Assembly: GCA_017556845.1 (NCBI GenBank)
Contig: JAFYMA010000134.1
Coordinates: 1-8,170 of the forward strand
DNA from: Clostridia bacterium
GTDB lineage: Bacteria > Bacillota > Clostridia > Oscillospirales > CAG-272
DNA length: 8,170 nucleotides
Reading direction: 5' to 3'
Of the stretch, positions 1-5,891 are shown piece by piece (within the stretch, counting starts at the first letter, position 1; each line of letters begins with the position of its first letter). Under the pieces are notes generated by a model. That model had not been told where the DNA came from, did not search any database, and saw only the letters and a list, made by a program, of their open reading frames with translations. Position numbers and translations under genes: made by a program.

Positions 1-39
1 AGGTAGATACATAGCGAAATCTATGTATCTACCTTTTTT
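1..39. terminator. Perfect 14-bp hairpin after the ABC operon, possible (bidirectional) terminator
   Basis: Arms 1-14 (AGGTAGATACATAG) and 21-34 are perfectly complementary around the 6-nt loop CGAAAT. A run of six T lies at 34-39 on the plus strand. The hairpin begins 13 nt past the stop codon of the last ABC gene, where that operon should end. Read on the minus strand, it is preceded by an A-run; the U-run needed for termination in that direction would lie left of position 1 and cannot be seen. The visible T-run would serve a plus-strand transcript entering from the left. A bidirectional terminator between convergent units is the likeliest reading. Confidence 0.65.
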
Positions 40-47
40 ATATGAAA

Positions 48-3008
48 TTAAATATCGTATTTAGCCAATATCTCACTCGGTGTTTTTCTGAGCAATGATA
101 TTATCGGCAATATACCGCAGATAATGCACACTGCGTAAAGTATTATCAGTATGGCTATAGCGTACCATGCAGGATAGAAGAATACCTGTGACATAAGCGA
201 CGATGAGCTCGTGCACATTATAAGAAATACGCTTGAAAGCAGGTATCCGACCAGAACCGTACATATAGCAAGGATATTCGCCTCAACGAAAAATTTATAC
301 GAAAGGTTCTTTTTCGTCACGCCTATCGCTCTGTATATACCGACCTCTTTAATTCTGTTCATAAGCGACGAACGCATTATGAAATACATACAAACGCTCA
401 TAATAACGAGTACTACGCCGATAGTAATAATTCCCGCTATCATACCCGATATATTTTCCTTCGTCACAATTTTGAAAATATCGCTCGGAGTTACAACTGC
501 TGAATCGTACGGCGAATACTTGTATTGCGGCAATGATGAAAAATTATCCTTCAGCCAGTCTTCAGTCACACTTGTATCGTTTGAATGAAGCATTACGTAC
601 GAGCCGTTCAATTCTGCTGAAAACTCAACGTTTACTTCCTTATCGTAGCCTTCGTTATAATAGTAATACTTATTCATCATAGCCACTCCGTGAGTTTCTC
701 CCACAAGCTTTGATGCCTTAAGAAAATCATCATAGTTGAGTATGCAGCGCGTATCACCGCCAATAAGATCCACGTTGGTCATATAGTATTCATCGCTGTA
801 CATATCTATAAGATCGTTTATATTATCATACTCGCCCTTAATTTCCGACTCAAACTCATACAGCTTGTCGTATGGCGGATAATTGCCGTACTTTTCCTTA
901 TACTTGACCATCATCATATACTCGTAATCACCGAGGATCTGATACTTCATATCGGCAATATTCTTTTCAAAATATATCCACAGCTCAATGCTTTGGTCTA
1001 CTGCGTATCTTTCAGCCAGATATCTATCGGATTCTGCGTAAAAATACTCAAAATACTTATAGTAATCATTGAGCATTGCCTCGTCAAAATATCTATAAAA
1101 ATCCTCTTCCTCTTCGGAAATACCGGGGTGAGATTCCTTTACGGCATTGCGGAAAAACTCATCTCGTTCGAGCTTTTTTATACCGTTTTCAGTAAGCCAA
1201 GTGCGATAATCAGTAGACGGTATGATCACTTTTTCCACCTTAAACGGCAAGCCGTTTATTTTTACCGTCTGTCCTGCGCTCGGAAGCTCTGTTTCATCGT
1301 ACATTCCCTTTACTATGACGGTAGTGCCGGGCTGAACCTTAAGTGAAAGGTTTTTGTCGGAAACAAAATATGAATTGGAATTTTCAACCGATCTTTTTGC
1401 AATCGCCGATTCCGTAAGATATACTGCAGTTTCGCTTGACTTCACAACACCGGCAATTCTGAAAACACTTCCCCTGTCTCTCGAGATCAATCCCACAAGG
1501 TCTCTGTATTCGGATATATATCCGAGCGATGATGTTTCGAGCAGCTTGTCGGCAACCTTGCTCGTTATGATCATCTCACTATCGGAAATACCCGTATTCT
1601 TTCCCGCTAAAGCCGTAAGATCCTTTGCAAGAGTTTCTGAAAGGAACGATGCCGTAGCGGTCAGATCACCTGCCAAAAACGTTTCAAACGTTTCAAAAGC
1701 TCCGCAGGAGAAACTCAATTCTTCGTTCTTAAGATCGGAAACAGGCGTAGTTGATATAAAATCTATTCCGTTTTCGCCGTTTTGTGCAGCATTGTAAAGC
1801 TGTTGAGAGATCTCACCGTCAGACGTATAAACGTAATAAACATTGTGATTATACGTGTCAGATGCGTTCAGCATATCGTCTATCGACGTACCGAATACCG
1901 CACTCATAAATACCAAGGTCAAAGCAAATACAGTCATACATCTGCGTAGGAGCTTTGAGCTTTTTTTGTTATGCTTGAAGTTTGCCTCAAAGCCTGCCTT
2001 AAGCGAATCCGCAAAGGAAAACAGCTTTCCGTGATTTTTGCCGTTTATTGGCGGCAAAGCAGACATATCCACGCTTTCGGCATTTATTTCTTCCCTTGCC
2101 GTTTCCTTATATACTCCGTAATCGAGCTTTACCTCGCTCGTACTGTCAAGAACGTGAACGCTCGGATCGTCAACAGACAAATACAGCTTGCCGCCGTTAT
2201 TTATTATCTTTATCGAAACAGGCTTATCTGATGCATTTCCGTAATACTCTACGTTGACATCTGAGCTTTTTACCTGCCTTTTTTCAAGCTCGCCGAGATA
2301 AATAGTGTTTTTATCCCTTGCTTCAAATCCGTATGCCGAATCGTTGTGTCTTACGTTTGTTATTTTACCGTCCGCAAGCTCTATTACAGTATCGCAGTAA
2401 TAGTCAACGAGATTTGCCTCGTGCGTAACTATAAGCACAAGATGATCGCGTGATATGGCTTTGAGCAGATTCATTATCTTGACAGTATTTGCTTCATCAA
2501 GATTTCCCGTAGGCTCGTCGGCAAGTATGATCTTCGGATTTTTTACTATCGCACGTGCTATCGCTATACGCTGCTGCTGACCGCCCGAAAGCGTATCGGG
2601 GGTGCGTTTTTTGTATTTTTCCATATCGACGTTTGCAAGTGCGGCACAGACACGGCGTTCTATCTCGTTTTTATCGGTAACACCGCAAAGCCTCAGAGCA
2701 TCGGCAACGTTATCAAAGCAGGATTTTGATTTATTAAGGTTATAATTCTGAAATATATATCCTATGTACTGATTACGCAAAACGTCGGTATTCTGACTGA
2801 TACTTTTGCCGAATATTTCAATACTTCCGCCTGCGAATTTATCAAGACCGCCTATGACGTTCAAAAGCGTTGTTTTTCCGCATCCGCTTTTGCCGAACAT
2901 TGCTACCATTCCCTTTTCGGGAAGCTGCATGGTGACGTTATTGATAACGTGGAGCTGGTTTTGCTTACCCTTATTGAAATATTTATTGACACCTTTGATA
3001 TTTATCAT
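48..3008 (-). CDS. ABC transporter ATPase-permease fusion, MacB/FtsX topology, 986 aa, with enlarged extracytoplasmic domain
   Basis: This is a membrane ABC protein with an N-terminal ATPase followed by an FtsX-type permease. Visible motifs are Walker A GKSGCGKT (39-46), Q-loop Gln87, signature LSGGQ (140-144), Walker B ILADE (161-165) and H-loop His196, so the ATPase looks active. Residues about 222-330 form a soluble, probably beta-rich linker. TM1 is near 357-374 and TM2-4 near 855-878, 908-932 and 948-972; TM2 is followed by the family-typical RIKEVGIYRAIG. About 475 residues lie outside the membrane, far more than the roughly 200 of MacB, and include a Tyr/acid-rich stretch at 632-743. 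The start overlaps the preceding ABC gene by ATGA and has an AGGGAGG site, indicating translational coupling. MacB-type proteins couple ATP hydrolysis to transmembrane mechanical movement rather than forming a simple channel. The substrate is unknown; export of peptides or lipoproteins and antimicrobial resistance are only family-level possibilities. Confidence 0.93.
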   Translation of the reverse strand: MINIKGVNKYFNKGKQNQLHVINNVTMQLPEKGMVAMFGKSGCGKTTLLNVIGGLDKFAGGSIEIFGKSISQNTDVLRNQYIGYIFQNYNLNKSKSCFDNVADALRLCGVTDKNEIERRVCAALANVDMEKYKKRTPDTLSGGQQQRIAIARAIVKNPKIILADEPTGNLDEANTVKIMNLLKAISRDHLVLIVTHEANLVDYYCDTVIELADGKITNVRHNDSAYGFEARDKNTIYLGELEKRQVKSSDVNVEYYGNASDKPVSIKIINNGGKLYLSVDDPSVHVLDSTSEVKLDYGVYKETAREEINAESVDMSALPPINGKNHGKLFSFADSLKAGFEANFKHNKKSSKLLRRCMTVFALTLVFMSAVFGTSIDDMLNASDTYNHNVYYVYTSDGEISQQLYNAAQNGENGIDFISTTPVSDLKNEELSFSCGAFETFETFLAGDLTATASFLSETLAKDLTALAGKNTGISDSEMIITSKVADKLLETSSLGYISEYRDLVGLISRDRGSVFRIAGVVKSSETAVYLTESAIAKRSVENSNSYFVSDKNLSLKVQPGTTVIVKGMYDETELPSAGQTVKINGLPFKVEKVIIPSTDYRTWLTENGIKKLERDEFFRNAVKESHPGISEEEEDFYRYFDEAMLNDYYKYFEYFYAESDRYLAERYAVDQSIELWIYFEKNIADMKYQILGDYEYMMMVKYKEKYGNYPPYDKLYEFESEIKGEYDNINDLIDMYSDEYYMTNVDLIGGDTRCILNYDDFLKASKLVGETHGVAMMNKYYYYNEGYDKEVNVEFSAELNGSYVMLHSNDTSVTEDWLKDNFSSLPQYKYSPYDSAVVTPSDIFKIVTKENISGMIAGIITIGVVLVIMSVCMYFIMRSSLMNRIKEVGIYRAIGVTKKNLSYKFFVEANILAICTVLVGYLLSSVFLIMCTSSSSLMSQVFFYPAWYAIAILIILYAVCIICGILPIISLLRKTPSEILAKYDI
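780..1115 (-). other. Tyr/acid-rich insertion within the extracytoplasmic domain of the 986-aa ABC protein
   Basis: This segment encodes residues 632-743. By my count it has 22 Tyr and 29 Asp/Glu in 112 residues, begins with EEEED and is rich in aromatic pairs such as DYYKYFEYFY. It lies between a MacB-like beta-rich core and the return to TM2. The smaller partner protein has nothing comparable. The pattern suggests long amphipathic helices, possibly a stalk or a binding surface, but I recognise no named domain. Confidence 0.6.
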
Positions 3009-5236
3009 TCTGCCTGACCTCCCTTCAAGGATTTCTTTACACTCTGCCCGAACAGCTTTTTGACCTGCTTATGCGTCGTTCTTACCGTAAGCAAAAGCAT
3101 ACCCAAGAATATCAGGGCAAACTGCCACGGATACAGATACATAAAGAATTCGTTCAGAACCGGGCTTGTAAATACTAATATCGCGGCAATTACCGTAAGC
3201 AGATATGCAGGCATAAGCGATATAAGCATTCTTACGTACATACCTATCTTTATGACCTTTACGGATATACCCATTGAACGCATTATCGCCATATCGTTCT
3301 TGAAGGCGAGAAGCGTGCGGCTTGAGCAAAGATATACGAAGAATGACAAAAATACTACCGTAAGTATCCATACGAAAACGCCGGCAAACGCCATGAGTAT
3401 CTGCAGTATCACTTCTATCAGCTCAGGAGTGTATGTAGTCGTTGACGGAACGGCAATATATTCCTGATTTGATATTTCCACAGCTGCATTTTCTGCCTTT
3501 TGGTCATTTTCAAAAAACAGCGAAAACTGTGTGTACGAGTCGGAAAGCACCGAATTTGCAACAGATTTCAAAGCATCTGTACTTATATATACAGTATTCT
3601 TGTCACTGTGTTCGATATTAACGCTTGATGCATCAACGAAGCTTTCAGCACCGAAGGTCTTTGAAAACGATTGTGAAAACGACGTGGAATCAAATGAATA
3701 ATAATCGTGCTTATAGTACGAAAAATTGAGCGTGAGCGACGGAGAAAATCCGTTTTCTATTTTTGCAGGATAATATATCTGCTCGCCTTTAAGCTCAAAT
3801 GACGGAATTATAATAAGTCCGCCGTCTGACAAAACCGTCTGTTCTCCCTGCTTATTCGTTGCAGTAAGCGATGCTGTGGGATAATTGTTCACCAGAACGA
3901 ATGACAGTGACGTAACAGTATCAAAGCCATCCTTTGTAAGAAGGCATTGCGGGGAAAGATTGTTATCGTAATAATACTTTATTCCCGAAATTTCCAAACG
4001 CAGATCGGATAAAAAAATATGGTCGTTCTTTATTTCATTTTTACCGAAAACGTCCTGATAGTATATAGGCAGATACAGGAATACCTCGTTTTCCTTTTCG
4101 GGATAAGAGCCTATAATATCAGCACCGTAATCTACTCCGTATACGAAATCTGCGCAAAAATATTTGTAATCATTCAAGTGAGGCGCACGGAGTGACATTC
4201 CGCCGCCATCGTCCAAGAGATGATCGTATCTTATGTATGTTTCAGCGCCGTGCTTTTCTGCAAGAGCCTTTATTTCTTCCTCCGTCGGCACAGATCCGTC
4301 ACGCTTCACGGTGACTACTCTGCCGTCGATATGCTCAAACATATAATTTTTATCAAAGAAGATCATCATATCGCTTGATGATGACGTTATCGTTGCAATT
4401 CCCAACGTACCTAAAAAGAGCAAGATACACAAAAACAGTGAAAGGCGCGGCTTTGATGTGAATATTGCCTTGCCGAGCGATATTCCGTTTTTAATATCAC
4501 GCCCTTTTGCACGGGTCTTGATGCTTTTTTTATCATTTTGTACTATGTTTTGTTCATTCGACAGTCTTTGATCGCTTTCAACCTCGCCGTCAAAAATTCT
4601 TATGTGGCGCGTTGCGTGATCCTCCACCTGCTCAAAATTGTGAGTAACGACTATAAGCAGCTTATCCTTTGAGACCTCTTTCAGCAATTCGATTATTTCC
4701 TTGGAACTGACTGAATCAAGATTTCCCGTCGGCTCGTCTGCAAGAATTATGGGACTGTCCTTGGCAAGCGCTCTTGCAATAACAGTTCTTTGCTTCTGAC
4801 CGCCGGACAGCTTGCTTCCCTTGTGCTTTATATGGGATGACAGACCTACTCTGTCAATAAGCTCAAGCGCTCTTTTGCGTCTTTCCTTGCGGTCGTCTAT
4901 GTTCATCAGCGCAAGCTCAACGTTTTGAAGGACGGTAAAGCTTTCGATAATGTTGTAATCCTGAAATATAAAGGAAATATAATCCTCTCTGTATTTTTCC
5001 CATTCGGGCTGCAAAAAATGCGACGTGGGCTCGCCGTCCACGTACATTTCGCCCTCCTCGTACGTATCCATACCGCTGATGACGTTCAAAAGCGTCGATT
5101 TACCCGAGCCTGATTTACCTGTAACGGCAACGAATTCTCCTCTTTCAAACGTAAGATTAACGCCCCTGATACCGACTGAGACGTTACCCTCGGACACGTA
5201 TATTTTTCCTATATCCTTAAGCGAAAGTAATGCCAT
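3005..5236 (-). CDS. ABC transporter ATPase-permease fusion, MacB/FtsX topology, 743 aa
   Basis: This is the first gene of a two-gene ABC operon. The ATPase domain has Walker A GKSGSGKS (40-47), Q-loop Gln92, signature LSGGQ (143-147), Walker B IILADE (163-168) and H-loop His199, all intact. A short charged linker precedes TM1 (about 264-284). An extracytoplasmic region of about 320 residues follows, then TM2-4 near 610-637, 671-691 and 703-719. NDMAIMRSMGIS after TM2 is the usual cytoplasmic FtsX loop motif. The start is an ATG five bases after AAGGAGG. Its stop overlaps the start of the 986-aa partner by four bases. Both proteins have the same domain order but very different outer domains, so an asymmetric heterodimer is inferred. 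No membrane-fusion protein, sensor kinase or response regulator adjoins it, unlike MacAB or BceRSAB loci. The transported or acted-on substrate cannot be told from the sequence. Confidence 0.93.
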   Translation of the reverse strand: MALLSLKDIGKIYVSEGNVSVGIRGVNLTFERGEFVAVTGKSGSGKSTLLNVISGMDTYEEGEMYVDGEPTSHFLQPEWEKYREDYISFIFQDYNIIESFTVLQNVELALMNIDDRKERRKRALELIDRVGLSSHIKHKGSKLSGGQKQRTVIARALAKDSPIILADEPTGNLDSVSSKEIIELLKEVSKDKLLIVVTHNFEQVEDHATRHIRIFDGEVESDQRLSNEQNIVQNDKKSIKTRAKGRDIKNGISLGKAIFTSKPRLSLFLCILLFLGTLGIATITSSSSDMMIFFDKNYMFEHIDGRVVTVKRDGSVPTEEEIKALAEKHGAETYIRYDHLLDDGGGMSLRAPHLNDYKYFCADFVYGVDYGADIIGSYPEKENEVFLYLPIYYQDVFGKNEIKNDHIFLSDLRLEISGIKYYYDNNLSPQCLLTKDGFDTVTSLSFVLVNNYPTASLTATNKQGEQTVLSDGGLIIIPSFELKGEQIYYPAKIENGFSPSLTLNFSYYKHDYYSFDSTSFSQSFSKTFGAESFVDASSVNIEHSDKNTVYISTDALKSVANSVLSDSYTQFSLFFENDQKAENAAVEISNQEYIAVPSTTTYTPELIEVILQILMAFAGVFVWILTVVFLSFFVYLCSSRTLLAFKNDMAIMRSMGISVKVIKIGMYVRMLISLMPAYLLTVIAAILVFTSPVLNEFFMYLYPWQFALIFLGMLLLTVRTTHKQVKKLFGQSVKKSLKGGQAE
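3018..3025 (-). promoter_or_regulatory. Ribosome binding site for the 986-aa ABC gene, inside the upstream coding region
   Basis: AAGGGAGG lies 9 nt before the ATG at 3006-3008. It is embedded in the last codons of the 743-aa ABC gene, so the second cistron has its own strong site as well as the ATGA overlap. This fixes the start codon and suggests near-equal production of the two partners. Confidence 0.8.
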
Positions 5237-5240
5237 ATTC

Positions 5241-5248
5241 TCCTCCTT
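5241..5248 (-). promoter_or_regulatory. Ribosome binding site of the 743-aa ABC gene
   Basis: AAGGAGGA precedes the ATG at 5234-5236; five bases separate AAGGAGG from the start codon. It is a consensus site with a slightly short spacer and supports this ATG as the start of the operon's first gene. Confidence 0.85.
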
Positions 5249-5270
5249 ACTATCTTTTCATATACAAAGC

Positions 5271-5314
5271 CGTATAATTAACCGAAAGGTTTCATTATCA
5301 GGTTAATTTATACG
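5271..5314 (-). promoter_or_regulatory. Imperfect inverted repeat at the expected 5' end of the ABC transcript (operator or 5' hairpin)
   Basis: Arms 5271-5283 (CGTATAATTAACC) and 5301-5314 (GGTTAATTTATACG) pair over 13 bp with one bulged base around a 17-nt spacer. The outer arm begins four bases after the predicted -10, so the repeat covers the likely start site and the first part of the leader. It could be a dyad operator for an unseen regulator or a 5' stem-loop protecting the mRNA. A smaller alternative pairing, AACC with GGTT at 5288-5291 around a GAAA loop, competes with the long one. Confidence 0.5.
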
Positions 5315-5317
5315 ATA

Positions 5318-5346
5318 AATATATCATATATCATTTCAAATTGCAA
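5318..5346 (-). promoter_or_regulatory. Predicted sigma-A promoter of the ABC operon
   Basis: On the minus strand, TTGCAA (5341-5346) and TATATT (5318-5323) are separated by 17 bp. Each differs from the consensus hexamer at one or two positions. The expected start is near 5311-5313, giving a leader of about 75 nt before the ATG at 5236. The promoter sits just after the rpsT terminator, which supports a separate transcription unit. Confidence 0.6.
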
Positions 5347-5364
5347 TAGCTTATAACATTAAGA

Positions 5365-5416
5365 TTTAATTAAAAAAAACAGATCGGGGATTTCCCGATC
5401 TGTTTTTTTAATTAAA
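5365..5416. terminator. Strong symmetrical intrinsic terminator of rpsT
   Basis: The core stem CAGATCGGG (5380-5388) pairs with CCCGATCTG (5394-5402) around loop GATTT. Eight A (5372-5379) lie on one side and seven T (5403-5409) on the other, so it can terminate in both directions; the minus-strand U8 tail serves rpsT. Complementarity continues through TTTAATTA-type flanks to 5365 and 5416, giving arms of 23-24 bases with one extra base. The rpsT stop codon (5412-5414) lies within the outer arm. Confidence 0.93.
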
Positions 5417-5672
5417 GTGAGTTGATCTTCAGTGTGAACTGGCTCTTTTTTCTCGCAGCGGCATTCTTGTGCATAATGCCCTTAGCAACTGCCTGGTCGA
5501 TCTTCTTAACAGCGTTCTTGTAAGCTTCAAAAGCTGCAGCCTTATCGCCTGCCTCAAGAGCTGCATCGTACTTCTTTACAGCGGTCTTAAGGGAAGATTT
5601 GAGCATTTTATTGCGAAGAGTCTTCTTTTCGATGATCTTAACGCGCTTCTTAGCTGATTTGATATTCGGCAC
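5412..5672 (-). CDS. rpsT: Small ribosomal subunit protein S20 (bS20)
   Basis: S20 binds 16S rRNA early in 30S subunit assembly. The 86-residue product matches the usual length of about 87 and starts MPNIKSAKKRV, a typical S20 beginning. The C-terminal half, from AVKKIDQAVAKGIMHKNAAA to the end, carries the conserved basic helices and the MHKNAAARKKS signature. It is strongly Lys/Ala rich and almost entirely helical, as expected. The start codon is GTG (5670-5672), supported by AGGAGGT eight bases upstream; no ATG would give the conserved N-terminus. It is transcribed alone, from its own promoter with a long structured leader to its own terminator. In E. coli S20 represses its own translation; whether that happens here is inference. 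Confidence 0.98.
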   Translation of the reverse strand: MPNIKSAKKRVKIIEKKTLRNKMLKSSLKTAVKKYDAALEAGDKAAAFEAYKNAVKKIDQAVAKGIMHKNAAARKKSQFTLKINSL

Positions 5673-5771
5673 GATCTGTAACCTCCTGAAAAATTTTGTG
5701 CTATTAATGCACGTGACCTGAGAGGACGTCTATGCATTAATACCAAAGCACCCGAATAGATACCTTATACG
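5673..5771 (-). ncRNA. Structured 5' leader of rpsT, candidate autoregulatory (S20-binding) RNA
   Basis: The predicted start near 5771 gives a leader of about 100 nt. Its main element is a stem of 14 bp: TATTAATGCA (5702-5711) with TGCATTAATA (5733-5742), extended by GTGC (5698-5701) with GCAC (5748-5751) across a one-sided 5-nt bulge (5743-5747). Inside it, CGT (5712-5714) can pair with ACG (5726-5728) and CCT (5717-5719) with AGG (5723-5725) around a three-base loop. The transcript segment CCUCU (5721-5725) can also pair with GGAGG of the Shine-Dalgarno site. The bulged, multipart form resembles ribosomal-protein leaders rather than a terminator, since no U-run follows. I do not recognise a named family. 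Confidence 0.55.
5681..5687 (-). promoter_or_regulatory. Ribosome binding site fixing the GTG start of rpsT
   Basis: AGGAGGT lies 8 bases before the GTG at 5670-5672. The first seven codons contain no alternative ATG, and the GTG gives the family-conserved MPNIKSAKKR start. The site lies 10 nt downstream of the leader hairpin, so a ligand bound to that hairpin could affect access to it. Confidence 0.85.
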
Positions 5772-5777
5772 GCGTGT

Positions 5778-5806
5778 ATTATACCACACAATTTCCAAAT
5801 AATCAA
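5778..5806 (-). promoter_or_regulatory. Strong sigma-A promoter of rpsT with extended -10
   Basis: On the minus strand, TTGATT (5801-5806) is followed by a 17-bp spacer and a perfect TATAAT (5778-5783). The TG one base before the -10 makes it an extended -10 element. Transcription should start near 5771. Its strength fits a ribosomal protein gene. Confidence 0.88.
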
Positions 5807-5810
5807 TACC

Positions 5811-5854
5811 TTTTTAAAATTTTTTTCGTTTTTTTCAGTATTTTTTTCGCTTTT
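5811..5854 (-). promoter_or_regulatory. Phased A-tracts upstream of the rpsT promoter (UP element / curved DNA)
   Basis: On the plus strand, T-runs occupy 5811-5815, 5820-5826, 5829-5835, 5841-5847 and 5851-5854, with centres roughly 9-12 bp apart. They begin about five bases upstream of the -35, the position where the RNA polymerase alpha subunit contacts UP elements. Tracts in helical phase also bend DNA. They are therefore A-tracts on the transcribed rpsT sense strand and are expected to raise promoter activity. Confidence 0.6.
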
Positions 5855-5860
5855 GAATAA

Positions 5861-5876
5861 GATATTTTGAAATATC
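5861..5876 (-). terminator. Weak AT-only hairpin after the DUF5722-like gene
   Basis: GATATT (5861-5866) and AATATC (5871-5876) form a 6-bp stem with a four-base loop, 15 bases past the stop codon at 5892. It has little G+C, and in the minus direction only UUAUUC follows. It may be a poor terminator or an RNA-processing barrier; readthrough into rpsT is plausible. Confidence 0.25.
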
Positions 5877-5891
5877 ATCTATTTCTGTCCG

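Noticed and set aside
1354..1797. Open frame of 147 codons on the plus strand opposite the 986-aa ABC gene
   Set aside because: It lies wholly antisense to a well-supported gene, has no ribosome binding site or recognisable domain, and looks like a shadow of the opposite strand's codon use. Other plus-strand frames (211-588, 993-1346, 3060-3467) were rejected for the same reason.
3069..3371. 100-codon frame on the minus strand within the 743-aa ABC gene, in another frame
   Set aside because: It overlaps the region coding TM2-4 and the FtsX loop, lacks a ribosome binding site and shows no recognisable protein features.
48..5236. BceAB-type antimicrobial peptide resistance module
   Set aside because: BceB-type permeases have ten TM helices and a separate ATPase gene. 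These proteins have four TM helices fused to the ATPase, and no sensor kinase or response regulator is adjacent.
5313..5339. Alternative ABC promoter using TTGAAA (5334-5339) as -35
   Set aside because: At 17-18 bp spacing it faces no -10-like hexamer; the nearest TATAAA is 21 bp away. TTGCAA-17-TATATT fits much better.
5698..5751. The rpsT leader hairpin as a transcription terminator or attenuator
   Set aside because: In the rpsT direction the stem is followed by ACAAAATTTTTC rather than an immediate U-run, and the strong promoter and ribosome binding site flank it, so a terminator role is unlikely. The AAAATTTTT segment leaves a small doubt.
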